Positions 26,791 to 35,103 of a stretch of DNA of 64,000 bases are shown here, piece after piece (the stretch's first letter is position 1; each line of letters opens with the position of its first letter). The position numbers and the translations under genes were made by a program. The DNA is taken from contig NZ_CANLVF010000009.1 in assembly GCF_947494555.1 (NCBI RefSeq), forward strand, positions 106,119-170,118, given 5' to 3'. The DNA is from an uncultured Roseibium sp. Lineage in GTDB: Bacteria; Pseudomonadota; Alphaproteobacteria; Rhizobiales; Stappiaceae. The notes under the pieces are model-generated. The model was not told the DNA's origin. It searched no databases and saw nothing but the letters and a program-made list of their open reading frames with translations.

Positions 26791-28062
26791 CTACGAACCT
26801 TTTCCCTTCTGAGGCTTTTCAGTCAGGATCATGCTGACGATAGCTGCAATAACACTTGCAATCGTGATGAAGATGATGGCCCAGACAGTCTCATGGAGAT
26901 GCGCGATCGCAGCGAGTGCCGTCGACAAGACGATCATCGCAATACGCACGAAGGACCGGGCAACAGCGATCCCGTTCACGCGCTGGTCTTTTGGTGCGAT
27001 ATCCATGTAGTAGAGACTGAGCACCGCTATGATGCCTCTCACGGCGACTGTAACAACGAAGATCGCGACCGCGTGGATCCTGACATCGTGGTCGATATCG
27101 TAAATGTGCAGGATCGCAAGGGTCAGGCCGGCGACGCCGATCATCAGTGCGCTCGTCATCATCACAAAGCGATGTGAGATGCTGTTCAGAGCGCCCCATA
27201 GAGGGCCTGCAACGATGTATCCGAGCGCATAGGATATGATGAGAGCTGTAAGCCCCTTGTTTGAGGTGTGATGCGCCTCAGCGGAAATAAGCGAAAAGAA
27301 TGGAACCGATAGGACAACGCTCGCAAAAACCAGCCGCAAGGCGATGAATTTGCGGAACCATCCGTGCTGCATCATCTTGAAGACGTTGGAAACATAATTC
27401 GACACCGCCTTCAGCGGAGAGCGAATAGGTCCGTCTTTGCGTGGAGATCTCGGAGCCAGATCCTGAACGGCTATGAGAGCGAATGCCGAAAGAGTGAAAC
27501 ATGTGATGCCGATTGCGACGAAGATCGAGTGCCGGTTTACGGGAAGCAATTCAAGCGTCAACTCGTGCGCGATCCAGGTGAGCGCGACCGCGATACTGCC
27601 TCCCAGTGCCATTTGCACGTATTTCAGTGTCAGTCTCGACTTGGAGGCGAGATTGTCACTGATAAAGTCCGTCAGCAGCAATTGTTGAAACTCGTCGATC
27701 ATGCCCATCACGAAGACGCAGACGACAAAAACCACCATCGTTTGAGATTTGCTGCCAAAGAGCACGGCAACGATGGTTGCACCGAAACACACCGCGAGGG
27801 CTATGTCAGCCAGAGACAGCGCCAGTTTGCGGTTGCGGATCCTGGTGATCGCATCGAACAGGAAAATGTCGGTCAGTGAACTGGCCAATTGCCTTATGGA
27901 CACCAGCGCACCCACCATGAACACCGGCATTCCAAGAGAAACTGCAAGAAACGTCAGGACTATGGACGGGCTCGCCATCATCCAGGCTGCCGTTGCCAGA
28001 GTGCTCTGTCCGGCTAGAACAGGAAGATTTCGTTTTTCCGAACTGTCGTAGTGAACGGTCAT
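26791..28062 (-). CDS. Major-facilitator-like membrane transporter
   Basis: This 423-residue polytopic membrane protein has about twelve hydrophobic segments, with a cytoplasmic loop near the middle (LAPRSPRKDGPIRSPLKAV), the pattern of the major facilitator superfamily. A distinctive motif is FVMGMIDEFQQLLLTDF. I do not recognise the substrate. The chosen ATG (MTVHYDSSEKRNLP) gives a short soluble N-terminus; a TTG at 28143 would add 27 residues without improving the fit. It runs antisense to hflX and shares an orientation with the solute-binding protein gene upstream of it. Confidence 0.75.
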   Translation of the reverse strand: MTVHYDSSEKRNLPVLAGQSTLATAAWMMASPSIVLTFLAVSLGMPVFMVGALVSIRQLASSLTDIFLFDAITRIRNRKLALSLADIALAVCFGATIVAVLFGSKSQTMVVFVVCVFVMGMIDEFQQLLLTDFISDNLASKSRLTLKYVQMALGGSIAVALTWIAHELTLELLPVNRHSIFVAIGITCFTLSAFALIAVQDLAPRSPRKDGPIRSPLKAVSNYVSNVFKMMQHGWFRKFIALRLVFASVVLSVPFFSLISAEAHHTSNKGLTALIISYALGYIVAGPLWGALNSISHRFVMMTSALMIGVAGLTLAILHIYDIDHDVRIHAVAIFVVTVAVRGIIAVLSLYYMDIAPKDQRVNGIAVARSFVRIAMIVLSTALAAIAHLHETVWAIIFITIASVIAAIVSMILTEKPQKGKGS

Positions 28063-28153
28063 GCAGCTGTCAGGATCCCTTTGGACTCCTGAGGTAGCAA
28101 ACAAGTGCGGTTTTTGAAACTGCTTGGCTGTCAAAATCAACAACGCTGCGGCT

Positions 28154-28855
28154 TTACCGGGCCGGGTTGTTTTTCAGCAACCCGTTCAAAAGGTTCATCC
28201 GCCGCTCATAACCTTCGGATTTGAAGAGCGCGAGCACCAAAGGCAGGCGTTCAAGGATCCTGGGGTTGGGATCTATCCCGTTCAACGACAATCGCTTGGC
28301 GATGTGAAACAGCACCTCCGGGTCCGCCAGTGCAGCTTCAACACGCCCGGCCGCCAGTATGCGGGCGAGATCTTCCTCGTTCTCCGTTCCGTCTTCAGGC
28401 TGGTAATGACGGTAGATCTGGCGCTGGATATCAGGCGGATAGACGTGGCTCGCGACAAATCCGATGCGATAGTTCTCAAAGAGAAGATCAAGCCCGGACC
28501 ATTCAAGTGTTGTCTCTTCCCGTTTGATGACGCCGACTTTTGAAAAGGTCACCGGATGTGTCGTTGCGAACTCCTCGCAGACATCTTGCTCCCGGGCAGG
28601 GAAATATCCCACATAGTCGGCGGAGGCCGCGATCGATTGCGCCCGTGACCAGGGCATAAATTCAACCACCAGCGTAATACCTGCGTTGCTCAGAATAGAG
28701 CGCAGCTTTTCAATCGCGCGGCCGTTTTCAGGAAGGTGCGCACCGGCATAAGGCGGCCATTCCGGACTTGCGATTTTCCAGGTCTCCGCATTTACAGACG
28801 TGGCCGCAAAACTGATTGCGAAAAACCAGTAGGACAGAAACCGAATCAAGCGCAT
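28154..28855 (-). CDS. Periplasmic solute-binding protein, family 3
   Basis: This 233-residue exported protein has a signal peptide (MRLIRFLSYWFFAISFAATSV, cleaved near VNA-ET). The mature domain opens TWKIASPEWPPYAGAHLPEN and continues with EFMPWSRAQSIAAS, which match the amino-acid-type (SBP_bac_3) binding fold and its stand-alone relatives. There is no adjacent permease of the matching polar-amino-acid type, so it may be an orphan receptor-like protein rather than part of a transporter. The start was moved five codons inside the longest frame to match the signal peptide. Confidence 0.75.
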   Translation of the reverse strand: MRLIRFLSYWFFAISFAATSVNAETWKIASPEWPPYAGAHLPENGRAIEKLRSILSNAGITLVVEFMPWSRAQSIAASADYVGYFPAREQDVCEEFATTHPVTFSKVGVIKREETTLEWSGLDLLFENYRIGFVASHVYPPDIQRQIYRHYQPEDGTENEEDLARILAAGRVEAALADPEVLFHIAKRLSLNGIDPNPRILERLPLVLALFKSEGYERRMNLLNGLLKNNPAR

Positions 28856-28958
28856 GAACAATCCTGTCAATCAACTGCAACCAGTATTACACTGTTATGC
28901 CGCTACGGAACAGGTATTTGTTTTAAACTGTTTTCTTTCAGTTATTTAAATACGCAAC

Positions 28959-29792
28959 CTATTTGCTATTTTTGATTGTCTTTGCGCTTTGCCAGGCCGC
29001 TTCCATTTGCTCCAGGCTCATGCTTTCCAACGTTGTGCCAGTTTCTGCAGCCTGTGTTTCGATTGCAGCAAACCGGCGCCTGAATTTTCTGTTTGTGCGC
29101 CTAAGGGCTTCTTCAGGATCGATGTCGAGATGCCGCGCCAGGTTGGCAAGCGCAAAGAGGGTATCCCCGAGTTCGTCCTCGATGCGATCCTTGTCCGGGC
29201 CGTCCTTTGAAAGTTCTTCGTCGAGTTCATGGGTTTCTTCACGAATTTTGTCGAGGACCAGTCTGGGATCGTTCCAGTCGAAGCCGACTTTCGAAGCCCG
29301 GCGCTGCAGCTTGTCGGCTTCCTGAAGCGCGGGGAATGCGGTCGGAACATCGTCCAGAAATTTCTTGCGCTCGTCCGTTAGACCAAGCGCCTGCCGTTCC
29401 GCCAGCTTCTCGGCTTTTTCTTCGGCCTTGATCCGTTCCCATATTCCCTTGACGTGTTCTGCCTTTTCGCCGTGTTCATCGCCAAAGACATGCGGATGCC
29501 GGCGGATCATCTTCTTTGTGACGCCCTCGACCACGTCACCAAAATCAAAGTGATCGTCTTCGGATGCCATCTGTGCGTGATAGACAACCTGTAACAACAG
29601 ATCGCCGAGTTCCTCACGCAGATCGAGCATGTCGTTCTTGGCAATCGCGTCGGCGACTTCGTAGGCCTCCTCCAGGGTAAAGGGCGCGATCGTTTCGAAG
29701 GACTGCTCCAGATCCCAGGGGCAGCCCGTTACCGGTGTTCGCAGGGCGGCCATGATTTCAATAAGGCGGGAAATGTCACGGCTGGGAGTCAT
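28959..29792 (-). CDS. mazG: Nucleoside triphosphate pyrophosphohydrolase MazG
   Basis: MazG hydrolyses nucleoside triphosphates to monophosphates and pyrophosphate, a housecleaning reaction. The protein has 277 residues with two MazG units. The first has the metal-binding EEAYEVADAI and EELGDLLLQVVYHAQMA; the second has ETHELDEELS and EDELGDTLFALANLARHL. The Cys-Pro-Trp-Asp segment near the N-terminus (GCPWDLEQSF) is diagnostic. A repeat-rich 151-base gap separates it from the ABC permease gene upstream. Confidence 0.95.
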   Translation of the reverse strand: MTPSRDISRLIEIMAALRTPVTGCPWDLEQSFETIAPFTLEEAYEVADAIAKNDMLDLREELGDLLLQVVYHAQMASEDDHFDFGDVVEGVTKKMIRRHPHVFGDEHGEKAEHVKGIWERIKAEEKAEKLAERQALGLTDERKKFLDDVPTAFPALQEADKLQRRASKVGFDWNDPRLVLDKIREETHELDEELSKDGPDKDRIEDELGDTLFALANLARHLDIDPEEALRRTNRKFRRRFAAIETQAAETGTTLESMSLEQMEAAWQSAKTIKNSK

Positions 29793-29818
29793 GAAGGCGC
29801 TTTTCCAATCTGCTTGTC

Positions 29819-29930
29819 ATTCCTGCGAAGGCAGGAATCCAGTAGCCCGTGGCGAGGAAGATGCTGCTGATCAACGGCAAATCGACTGCTGGATCCCGGA
29901 CTATGCCTTTTGGCATATCCGGGACGACAA
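29819..29930. repeat. Two palindromes resembling dispersed alphaproteobacterial intergenic repeats
   Basis: Two inverted repeats lie in the gap between the permease gene and mazG. ATTCCTGC-GAAG-GCAGGAAT spans 29819-29838. A longer hairpin at about 29894-29925 pairs CCCGGACTATGCC with GGCATATCCGGG across a TTTT loop. The second resembles the CCCGGA/TCCGGG palindrome at 35070-35090 in this same window, suggesting members of one dispersed family. They may also serve as transcription-end or mRNA-stability structures. Confidence 0.6.
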
Positions 29931-29943
29931 GTGGAGAGGCAAA

Positions 29944-31101
29944 TTAGCCTCTGATCGATGGATGCCAGAAGGTTACATATCGTTCGATCAGCGCAACAAG
30001 TCCGTAAAACAACATCCCTGCCAGGGCTGCAACGGCAATCTCCGCCCACACCAGATCCAAATCCATGCTTCCAACTGCTGTTGAAATCCGGAACCCCATT
30101 CCAGAAATCGGAGAGCCGAAAAACTCAGCGACGATGGCGCCGATAAGGGCGAGCGTTGTGTTTATCTTCAGTGCGTTGAATATGAAGGGCATTGCCATCG
30201 GCAGGCGCAGTTTCAAGAGGGTTTGCCAGTAGTCGGATGCATAGGTGCGCATCAAGTCGCGCTGCATGACCTCTGAAGCTGCGAGGCCCGTGACCGTGTT
30301 CACCAGCATCGGGAAGAAGGTCATGATTACGACAACGGCCGCCTTGGACGGCCAGTCGAAGCCGAACCACATGACCATGATGGGGGCAACGCCGATGATT
30401 GGCAGCGCGGAGACCAGGTTTCCGATAGGGAGTAAACCCCGGCGCAAGAAAGGCGTCCGGTCGACCAGAATGGCCACAAGGAATGCCGATCCGCAGCCAA
30501 TGGCATACCCGATCAGAACGGCTTTCAGGAATGTCTGTTGGAAATCGGTCCAGAGAATGTCGAGCGAAGAGCTTAGTCTGAGCCAGATTTCAGACGGCGA
30601 GGGCAGGAGCGCATTTGAGATGCCGACACCGGGTTTGCCTGCACCTGTCACGATCAGCTCCCAGAGGACAAGGAGCGTTGCACCGAACACCGCAGGAATG
30701 GCGAGGAAAAGAAGTCGTTTGGCGACAGGTGACTGTACCTGCCAGGATGCCAGCCGTTCCACAAAGAGCCAGGCCGCCGCCCAGGTTGCGGCGGTAAGCG
30801 CCCAGAATCCGGCGGAGGCCGTCCCAACGTGAAGCCGGACCGTGGCGATCAATAGCCAGGCTGCAAGCATGGCTACCAAACCAAGGGCAATGTCGCCGAC
30901 GCGGTTGCGCATGAAACCGAGTTCGTAACGCACCCCGGCAATGGCCAGGATCACCAGACAGATCGCAAGACGCGGAAGATCCATTATGTGAAAGTCCGGG
31001 TCGAAAATCGGGCTGAACAAGCCAAAGACGACCATGGCGACCAAAAACCAGGCCAGTATGGAGGCCATGTCAAATCTTCTCCGGACGGCGGGTTCGCTCA
31101 T
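29944..31101 (-). CDS. ABC transporter permease with long N-terminal membrane extension
   Basis: This 385-residue inner-membrane protein belongs to the binding-protein-dependent permease family used for nitrate, sulfonates and pyrimidine precursors (SsuC/TauC/ThiX type). The family core occupies about residues 150-385, with the ATPase-contacting loop around LMRTYASDYWQTLLKLRLP. The first 145 residues add several extra hydrophobic segments, unlike typical 250-280-residue members. It overlaps the next permease by four bases (start ATGA), so the two permeases are translated together. It belongs to the pyrimidine/hydantoin cluster upstream. Confidence 0.85.
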   Translation of the reverse strand: MSEPAVRRRFDMASILAWFLVAMVVFGLFSPIFDPDFHIMDLPRLAICLVILAIAGVRYELGFMRNRVGDIALGLVAMLAAWLLIATVRLHVGTASAGFWALTAATWAAAWLFVERLASWQVQSPVAKRLLFLAIPAVFGATLLVLWELIVTGAGKPGVGISNALLPSPSEIWLRLSSSLDILWTDFQQTFLKAVLIGYAIGCGSAFLVAILVDRTPFLRRGLLPIGNLVSALPIIGVAPIMVMWFGFDWPSKAAVVVIMTFFPMLVNTVTGLAASEVMQRDLMRTYASDYWQTLLKLRLPMAMPFIFNALKINTTLALIGAIVAEFFGSPISGMGFRISTAVGSMDLDLVWAEIAVAALAGMLFYGLVALIERYVTFWHPSIRG

Positions 31102-32021
31102 CTCGATAGCCCCATGCGTTTCAGCGTGAGTTTTTCGGTAAGCCCGATCAGGGCAACGAGGCTTCCTGCAAGGAATGCGGCCATGAAGAGGGCCGACCAG
31201 ATCTGGATGGTCTGGCCGTAATAAGAGCCGGCGAGGAGGCGCGCACCCAGACCCGCAACGGCGCCTGTCGGCAGTTCGCCGATAATCGCCCCCACAAGTG
31301 AGGCGGCCATGCCGATCTTCATGGAGGTGAAGAGATAGGGAAGCGCATAGGGCAGACGTAGCTTCCAGAAAGTCTGGAAACGTGACGCCGAATAAGTGTG
31401 CATCAGGTCCATGTGAATGACTTCAGGCGACCGCAGCCCTTTCACCATGCCGACGGTGACCGGGAAGAACGAAAGATATGTCGATATGAGTGCCTTGGGC
31501 AGCAGCCCCGTAATTCCGCTGTTCCCCAGAACAACAATGATCATGGGCGCGATCGCGAGGACCGGGATTGTCTGAGAAGAGATGACCCAGGGCATCAGAG
31601 ATTTCTCAAGAACGCCCGAATGTACGATCCCGACGGCGAGCAGGATGCCCAGCGACGTGCCGATGAAAAACCCGAGAAGTGTCGTGGAGAGCGTGATCGT
31701 CGAATGATGGATGAGCGAGCGCTTTGAGGTGATCTTCTTTTCGACGGTCGTCTTCCAGAGTTCGACGGCAACCTGATGCGGTGCGGGAAGTTTTGGCCGC
31801 TCCTGGGCAAGCGTATCGCCAATGAATTCGACGAGCGGTACGTCTGTTCGTCCGGCGCGCTCATACGTGTCCTGCTGAAAGGCCGCATTCAGGGCGATGG
31901 CTCCCAAGTACCATATGGCGATGATCGCAAGCACAACGACAACAACAGGCCCGGCGGTACCGGACATGAGACCAGCAAAGGGACTGAGACTGCGGGGCGA
32001 GGAGAGAGCAGTATCTGTCAT
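31098..32021 (-). CDS. ABC transporter permease
   Basis: Second permease of the same transporter, 307 residues, with six hydrophobic segments and the family loop LMHTYSASRFQTFWKLRLPY that docks on the ATPase. Its opening segment before the first conserved core helix includes a periplasmic-type region with FQQDTYERAGRTDVP. The start overlaps the stop of the AT-rich hypothetical gene by four bases (32018-32021), implying translational coupling to that intruder. A heterodimeric permease pair plus ATPase would need a periplasmic binding protein, which is not encoded nearby. Confidence 0.88.
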   Translation of the reverse strand: MTDTALSSPRSLSPFAGLMSGTAGPVVVVVLAIIAIWYLGAIALNAAFQQDTYERAGRTDVPLVEFIGDTLAQERPKLPAPHQVAVELWKTTVEKKITSKRSLIHHSTITLSTTLLGFFIGTSLGILLAVGIVHSGVLEKSLMPWVISSQTIPVLAIAPMIIVVLGNSGITGLLPKALISTYLSFFPVTVGMVKGLRSPEVIHMDLMHTYSASRFQTFWKLRLPYALPYLFTSMKIGMAASLVGAIIGELPTGAVAGLGARLLAGSYYGQTIQIWSALFMAAFLAGSLVALIGLTEKLTLKRMGLSR

Positions 32022-32524
32022 GCGGCTACATTCCTCCCTAGTTGTTCAGAAACGGCGTCGTAAAGCCACTTTGCCTCAGTGTCTTCCAGGTTTTTTGCGA
32101 GTGTGACGGCGTTGTTGTTAAACCTAAAAACGATCGAGCTTTGGTCCGAGTTGCCATAGTGAGTCTTGCGCAAGTCTTTGATTTTATCCCAATCCCAGCA
32201 GTCGTAATTCCGAACTAGCGTGGTAAAGCTGAACTCTCTTCTTAACTCATTTCCCAGTCGTATCCTGGTTTTTGCAAATGCAGTCCAAAACACCATCAGG
32301 GAATAAAAAGCAAGAATTGCCGATAAATAAATAGCAGATCTGTTTGATTTACCATCCGTATCATAATAAAGAAAGGAAAGTAATGGTGTAAAAATTGTTA
32401 TTGAGTAGACAAAGTGAATTGTTTTGTATCTCGGGCGAAGAGAAAATATTGTTTCTTCTCTCATTAGTTTCTCGGGCTTTGGTTCTTCACTCACTTGGAT
32501 TATCTCAACCTTCTCAATCCTCAT
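32018..32524 (-). CDS. AT-rich two-segment membrane protein of unknown function inserted in the ABC operon
   Basis: This 168-residue protein has a short soluble start (MRIEKVEIIQVSEEPKPEKL), two adjacent hydrophobic segments (HFVYSITIFTPLLSFLYY and YLSAILAFYSLMVFWTAF) and a soluble C-terminal part with SSIVFRFNNNAVTLAKNLED. The layout recalls bacterial PH-like membrane proteins, but I cannot assign it. Base composition is striking: in 32341-32400 only 16 of 60 bases are G or C, far below the neighbours. It overlaps the ATPase gene by 11 bases and the permease gene by four, so it is neatly fitted into the operon despite looking foreign. Confidence 0.7.
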   Translation of the reverse strand: MRIEKVEIIQVSEEPKPEKLMREETIFSLRPRYKTIHFVYSITIFTPLLSFLYYDTDGKSNRSAIYLSAILAFYSLMVFWTAFAKTRIRLGNELRREFSFTTLVRNYDCWDWDKIKDLRKTHYGNSDQSSIVFRFNNNAVTLAKNLEDTEAKWLYDAVSEQLGRNVAA

Positions 32525-33347
32525 AGGAATGCCCCGCCCTGAGCCCATCACGAACCCTGTGTGCAATTTTCAGAAACTCAGGTGACTCACGGATGTCCAG
32601 ATCCCTTTGGCGAGGCAGGTCGCTTTCGATGACATCGTAGATGCGGCCCGGGCGCGGGCAGAGCACCACGATCTTCGTGGACAGGAACACGGCCTCCGGA
32701 ATGGAGTGCGTCACGAAGACCACTGTCTTGTTGGTCTTCGCCCAGAGTTCCAGGAGCTGCACGTTGAGGTGATCGCGAACGATTTCGTCGAGTGCGCCGA
32801 ACGGCTCATCCATCAGGAGGAGATCCGGTTCGACCGCAAGCGCGCGCGCGATGGATGCGCGTTGCTGCATGCCGCCAGAGAGTTGCCAAGGGAACTTCTG
32901 CTCAAAGCCTGCCAGATTGACGAGTTCCATGTTCCGCGCAATGCGCTGTTGCTGCTCTGCCCTGGAAAGGCCCATGATCTCCAGCGGCAACGCGACATTC
33001 TTTGCGATGGTGCGCCAGGGATAAAGCGCGGCAGCCTGAAAGACATACCCGTAAGCTCGCTTGAGCCGCGCTTCTTCGGGAGAAACACCATTGACGGTGA
33101 TGCTGCCGGCGGTCGGTTGCTCGAGGTCGGCGATCACCCGCAGCAAAGTGGTTTTGCCGCAGCCGGACGGCCCGATGAAGGAGACGAAGTCGCCTTGGTC
33201 AATTTTCAGGTCGATTTCAGACAGGGCGTGGACCGGGCCGTCATTGGTCTGGAAGGTCAGGGACAGTTTGTCGATGTCGATGACGCGCTTGGCCTCTTCC
33301 TTCATTGCATCATCCAGTCCGTCTTCGATTTCAGCGGCGGTCAACAT
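32514..33347 (-). CDS. ABC transporter ATP-binding protein
   Basis: This is the ATPase of the nitrate/sulfonate/pyrimidine class of importers, 277 residues. Walker A is GPSGCGKTT, the Q loop is VFQAAALYPW, the ABC signature is LSGGMQQR, Walker B is LLLMDEPFGALDE, and the switch histidine is in VTHSIPEAV. The ATG follows AGGTAAGAGA. The C-terminal RDLDIRESPEFLKIAHRVRD is typical of the SsuB/TauB/ThiZ group. It should power the two permeases encoded downstream. Substrate is inferred only from the neighbouring pyrimidine catabolic genes. Confidence 0.92.
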   Translation of the reverse strand: MLTAAEIEDGLDDAMKEEAKRVIDIDKLSLTFQTNDGPVHALSEIDLKIDQGDFVSFIGPSGCGKTTLLRVIADLEQPTAGSITVNGVSPEEARLKRAYGYVFQAAALYPWRTIAKNVALPLEIMGLSRAEQQQRIARNMELVNLAGFEQKFPWQLSGGMQQRASIARALAVEPDLLLMDEPFGALDEIVRDHLNVQLLELWAKTNKTVVFVTHSIPEAVFLSTKIVVLCPRPGRIYDVIESDLPRQRDLDIRESPEFLKIAHRVRDGLRAGHSYED

Positions 33348-33446
33348 TCTCTTACCTGATGCCTTTTTTCAATTTTTACCCGAGCCAGGTGCGATGCCGG
33401 GCCGGTCTATGACACAAGCCCGGTGCGCCGCACTTCGCGCGATCAG

Positions 33447-34904
33447 TTAAACACCGCTGGCTGGAATGCCGGTCCGTTCCACCTTGCGGGGAGCGGTAAG
33501 TTCCTTCCACGTGCTCAGCGCCTTGTTGACCGCATGGAACGGTTCGCGCGCGACAAACTCGCCGTGACCCTGCTGGTGATTGACCGTTCCGTCCTCAACC
33601 GCAACGCGGCCACGCGTGAGGGTATAGCGCGGCAGGCCCTTGACCTTCTTGCCCTCAAAGACGTTGTAGTCGATCGCCGACTGCTGGTTGCCCGCCGTGA
33701 TTGTCTTTTCCTTTGCCGGATCCCAGATGACCAGATCCGCATCCGCGCCGACCAAAATTGCACCTTTTTTCGGATAGATATTGAGAATCTTTGCAATGTT
33801 GGTTGAAGTCACTGCGACAAATTCATTCGGCGTCAGGCGACCTGTGTTGACGCCGTAGGTCCACAACATCGGCATGCGGTCTTCAAGACCACCTGTGCCG
33901 TTGGGGATCTTGGTGAAATCGCCGACGCCCGTGCGCTTCTGGTCCGTTGTGAAGGCGCAGTGGTCGGTGGCAACCACCTGAAGTGATCCTGCGGCAAGAC
34001 CTGCCCAGAGCGAGTCCTGGTGTTTCTTGTCCCGGAAGGGAGGCGACATCACACGGCGCGCGGAATGGTCCCAGTCGTGATGATAATATTCGCTGTCGTC
34101 CAGGGTGAGGTGCTGGATGAGCGGTTCGCCATAGGCGCGGATACCGTTCTGACGCGCCCTGCGGATCGCCTCGTGCGCCTGTTCGGACGAGGTGTGCACG
34201 ATATAGACCGGGACGCCTGCCATATCGGCGATCATGATCGCGCGGTTGGTGGCTTCGCCCTCGACTTCCGGTGGACGGGAATGGGCATGGCCCTCCGGTC
34301 CGTTATGGCCTTCGGCAAGCAATTTCTGCTGAAGGCTGGCAACCACGTCACCGTTTTCGGCGTGGACGAGGGGGAGGGCGCCGAGCTCGGCGCAGCGCTG
34401 GAACGAGGCGTACATCTCGTCGTCGTTTACCATCAGCGCGCCCTTGTACGCCATGAAATGCTTGAATGTGTTGATGCCCTTTTTCTGAACGACCTCCTGC
34501 ATGTCGTTGAAGACCTGCTCGCCCCACCATGTGATCGCCATGTGGAAGGAATAGTCGCAGTGGGCCATTGTCGACTTGTTGTCCCACATCTGAAGCGCTT
34601 CAAGCAGCGACTGTCCGGGCGAGGGCAAGGCAAAGTCGACAACCATTGTGGTGCCGCCTGCAAGCGCCGCGCGGGTGCCGCTGTCGAAGTTGTCGGATGA
34701 GAACGTGCCCATGAACGGCATTTCCAGGTGCGTATGCGGATCTATGCCGCCCGGCATGATGTAACAGCCGGTCGCATCCAGCGTCTCGTCGCCCGAAAGG
34801 TTCGGACCGATCTCGACGATCCTGCCACCCTCGATTTTCACATCGGCTTCATAGGACAGGTCAGCGGTGACAACCGTGCCACCCTTGATCACTTTGCTTG
34901 CCAT
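33447..34904 (-). CDS. hydA: Dihydropyrimidinase / D-hydantoinase
   Basis: This zinc amidohydrolase opens dihydrouracil or hydantoin rings to N-carbamoyl amino acids. The chosen ATG gives 485 residues, standard for the family. Metal ligands are His57 and His59 in DPHTHLEMPF, a carboxylated lysine about K154 in HFMAYKGA, later histidines in VHAENGD and VHTSSEQ, and the aspartate in ATDHCAF. Two adjacent ATGs (34904 and 34907) follow AAGGGGAACG. With the carbamoyl hydrolase and aminotransferase downstream it forms the second to last steps of reductive pyrimidine breakdown. Confidence 0.94.
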   Translation of the reverse strand: MASKVIKGGTVVTADLSYEADVKIEGGRIVEIGPNLSGDETLDATGCYIMPGGIDPHTHLEMPFMGTFSSDNFDSGTRAALAGGTTMVVDFALPSPGQSLLEALQMWDNKSTMAHCDYSFHMAITWWGEQVFNDMQEVVQKKGINTFKHFMAYKGALMVNDDEMYASFQRCAELGALPLVHAENGDVVASLQQKLLAEGHNGPEGHAHSRPPEVEGEATNRAIMIADMAGVPVYIVHTSSEQAHEAIRRARQNGIRAYGEPLIQHLTLDDSEYYHHDWDHSARRVMSPPFRDKKHQDSLWAGLAAGSLQVVATDHCAFTTDQKRTGVGDFTKIPNGTGGLEDRMPMLWTYGVNTGRLTPNEFVAVTSTNIAKILNIYPKKGAILVGADADLVIWDPAKEKTITAGNQQSAIDYNVFEGKKVKGLPRYTLTRGRVAVEDGTVNHQQGHGEFVAREPFHAVNKALSTWKELTAPRKVERTGIPASGV

Positions 34905-34989
34905 CATCGTTCCCCTTTTCGTTTGCCGCGTGCTGTCACTTTTCAAAGCCCGATCTTATTTCGGGACGATTCTACGAGCTGCTGTTTAG

Positions 34990-35090
34990 GTCCCGGCTCG
35001 AGGCCGGGACGGCAATTCTTCTATCGGTTATGCCCAATCCAAACAGCTGTTGAATTTCTTTTCTGCGCCGTCCCGGACCTGATCCGGGGC
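34990..35090. repeat. GC-rich palindromes upstream of hydA
   Basis: GTCCCGGC-TCGAG-GCCGGGAC spans 34990-35010 and a second palindrome around CCCGGACCTGATCCGGGG lies at 35070-35090. Both resemble the hairpin at 29894-29925, suggesting short dispersed intergenic repeats. They sit between hydA and the carbamoyl hydrolase gene, where they could also weaken read-through. Confidence 0.55.
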
Positions 35091-35103
35091 CCAAGACAGA
35101 TCG

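Noticed and set aside
28154..28855. The family 3 binding protein as the missing partner of the ABC permeases at 29.9-32.0 kb.
   Set aside because: It is of the amino-acid type, whereas the permeases belong to the nitrate/sulfonate/pyrimidine class, and mazG lies between them.
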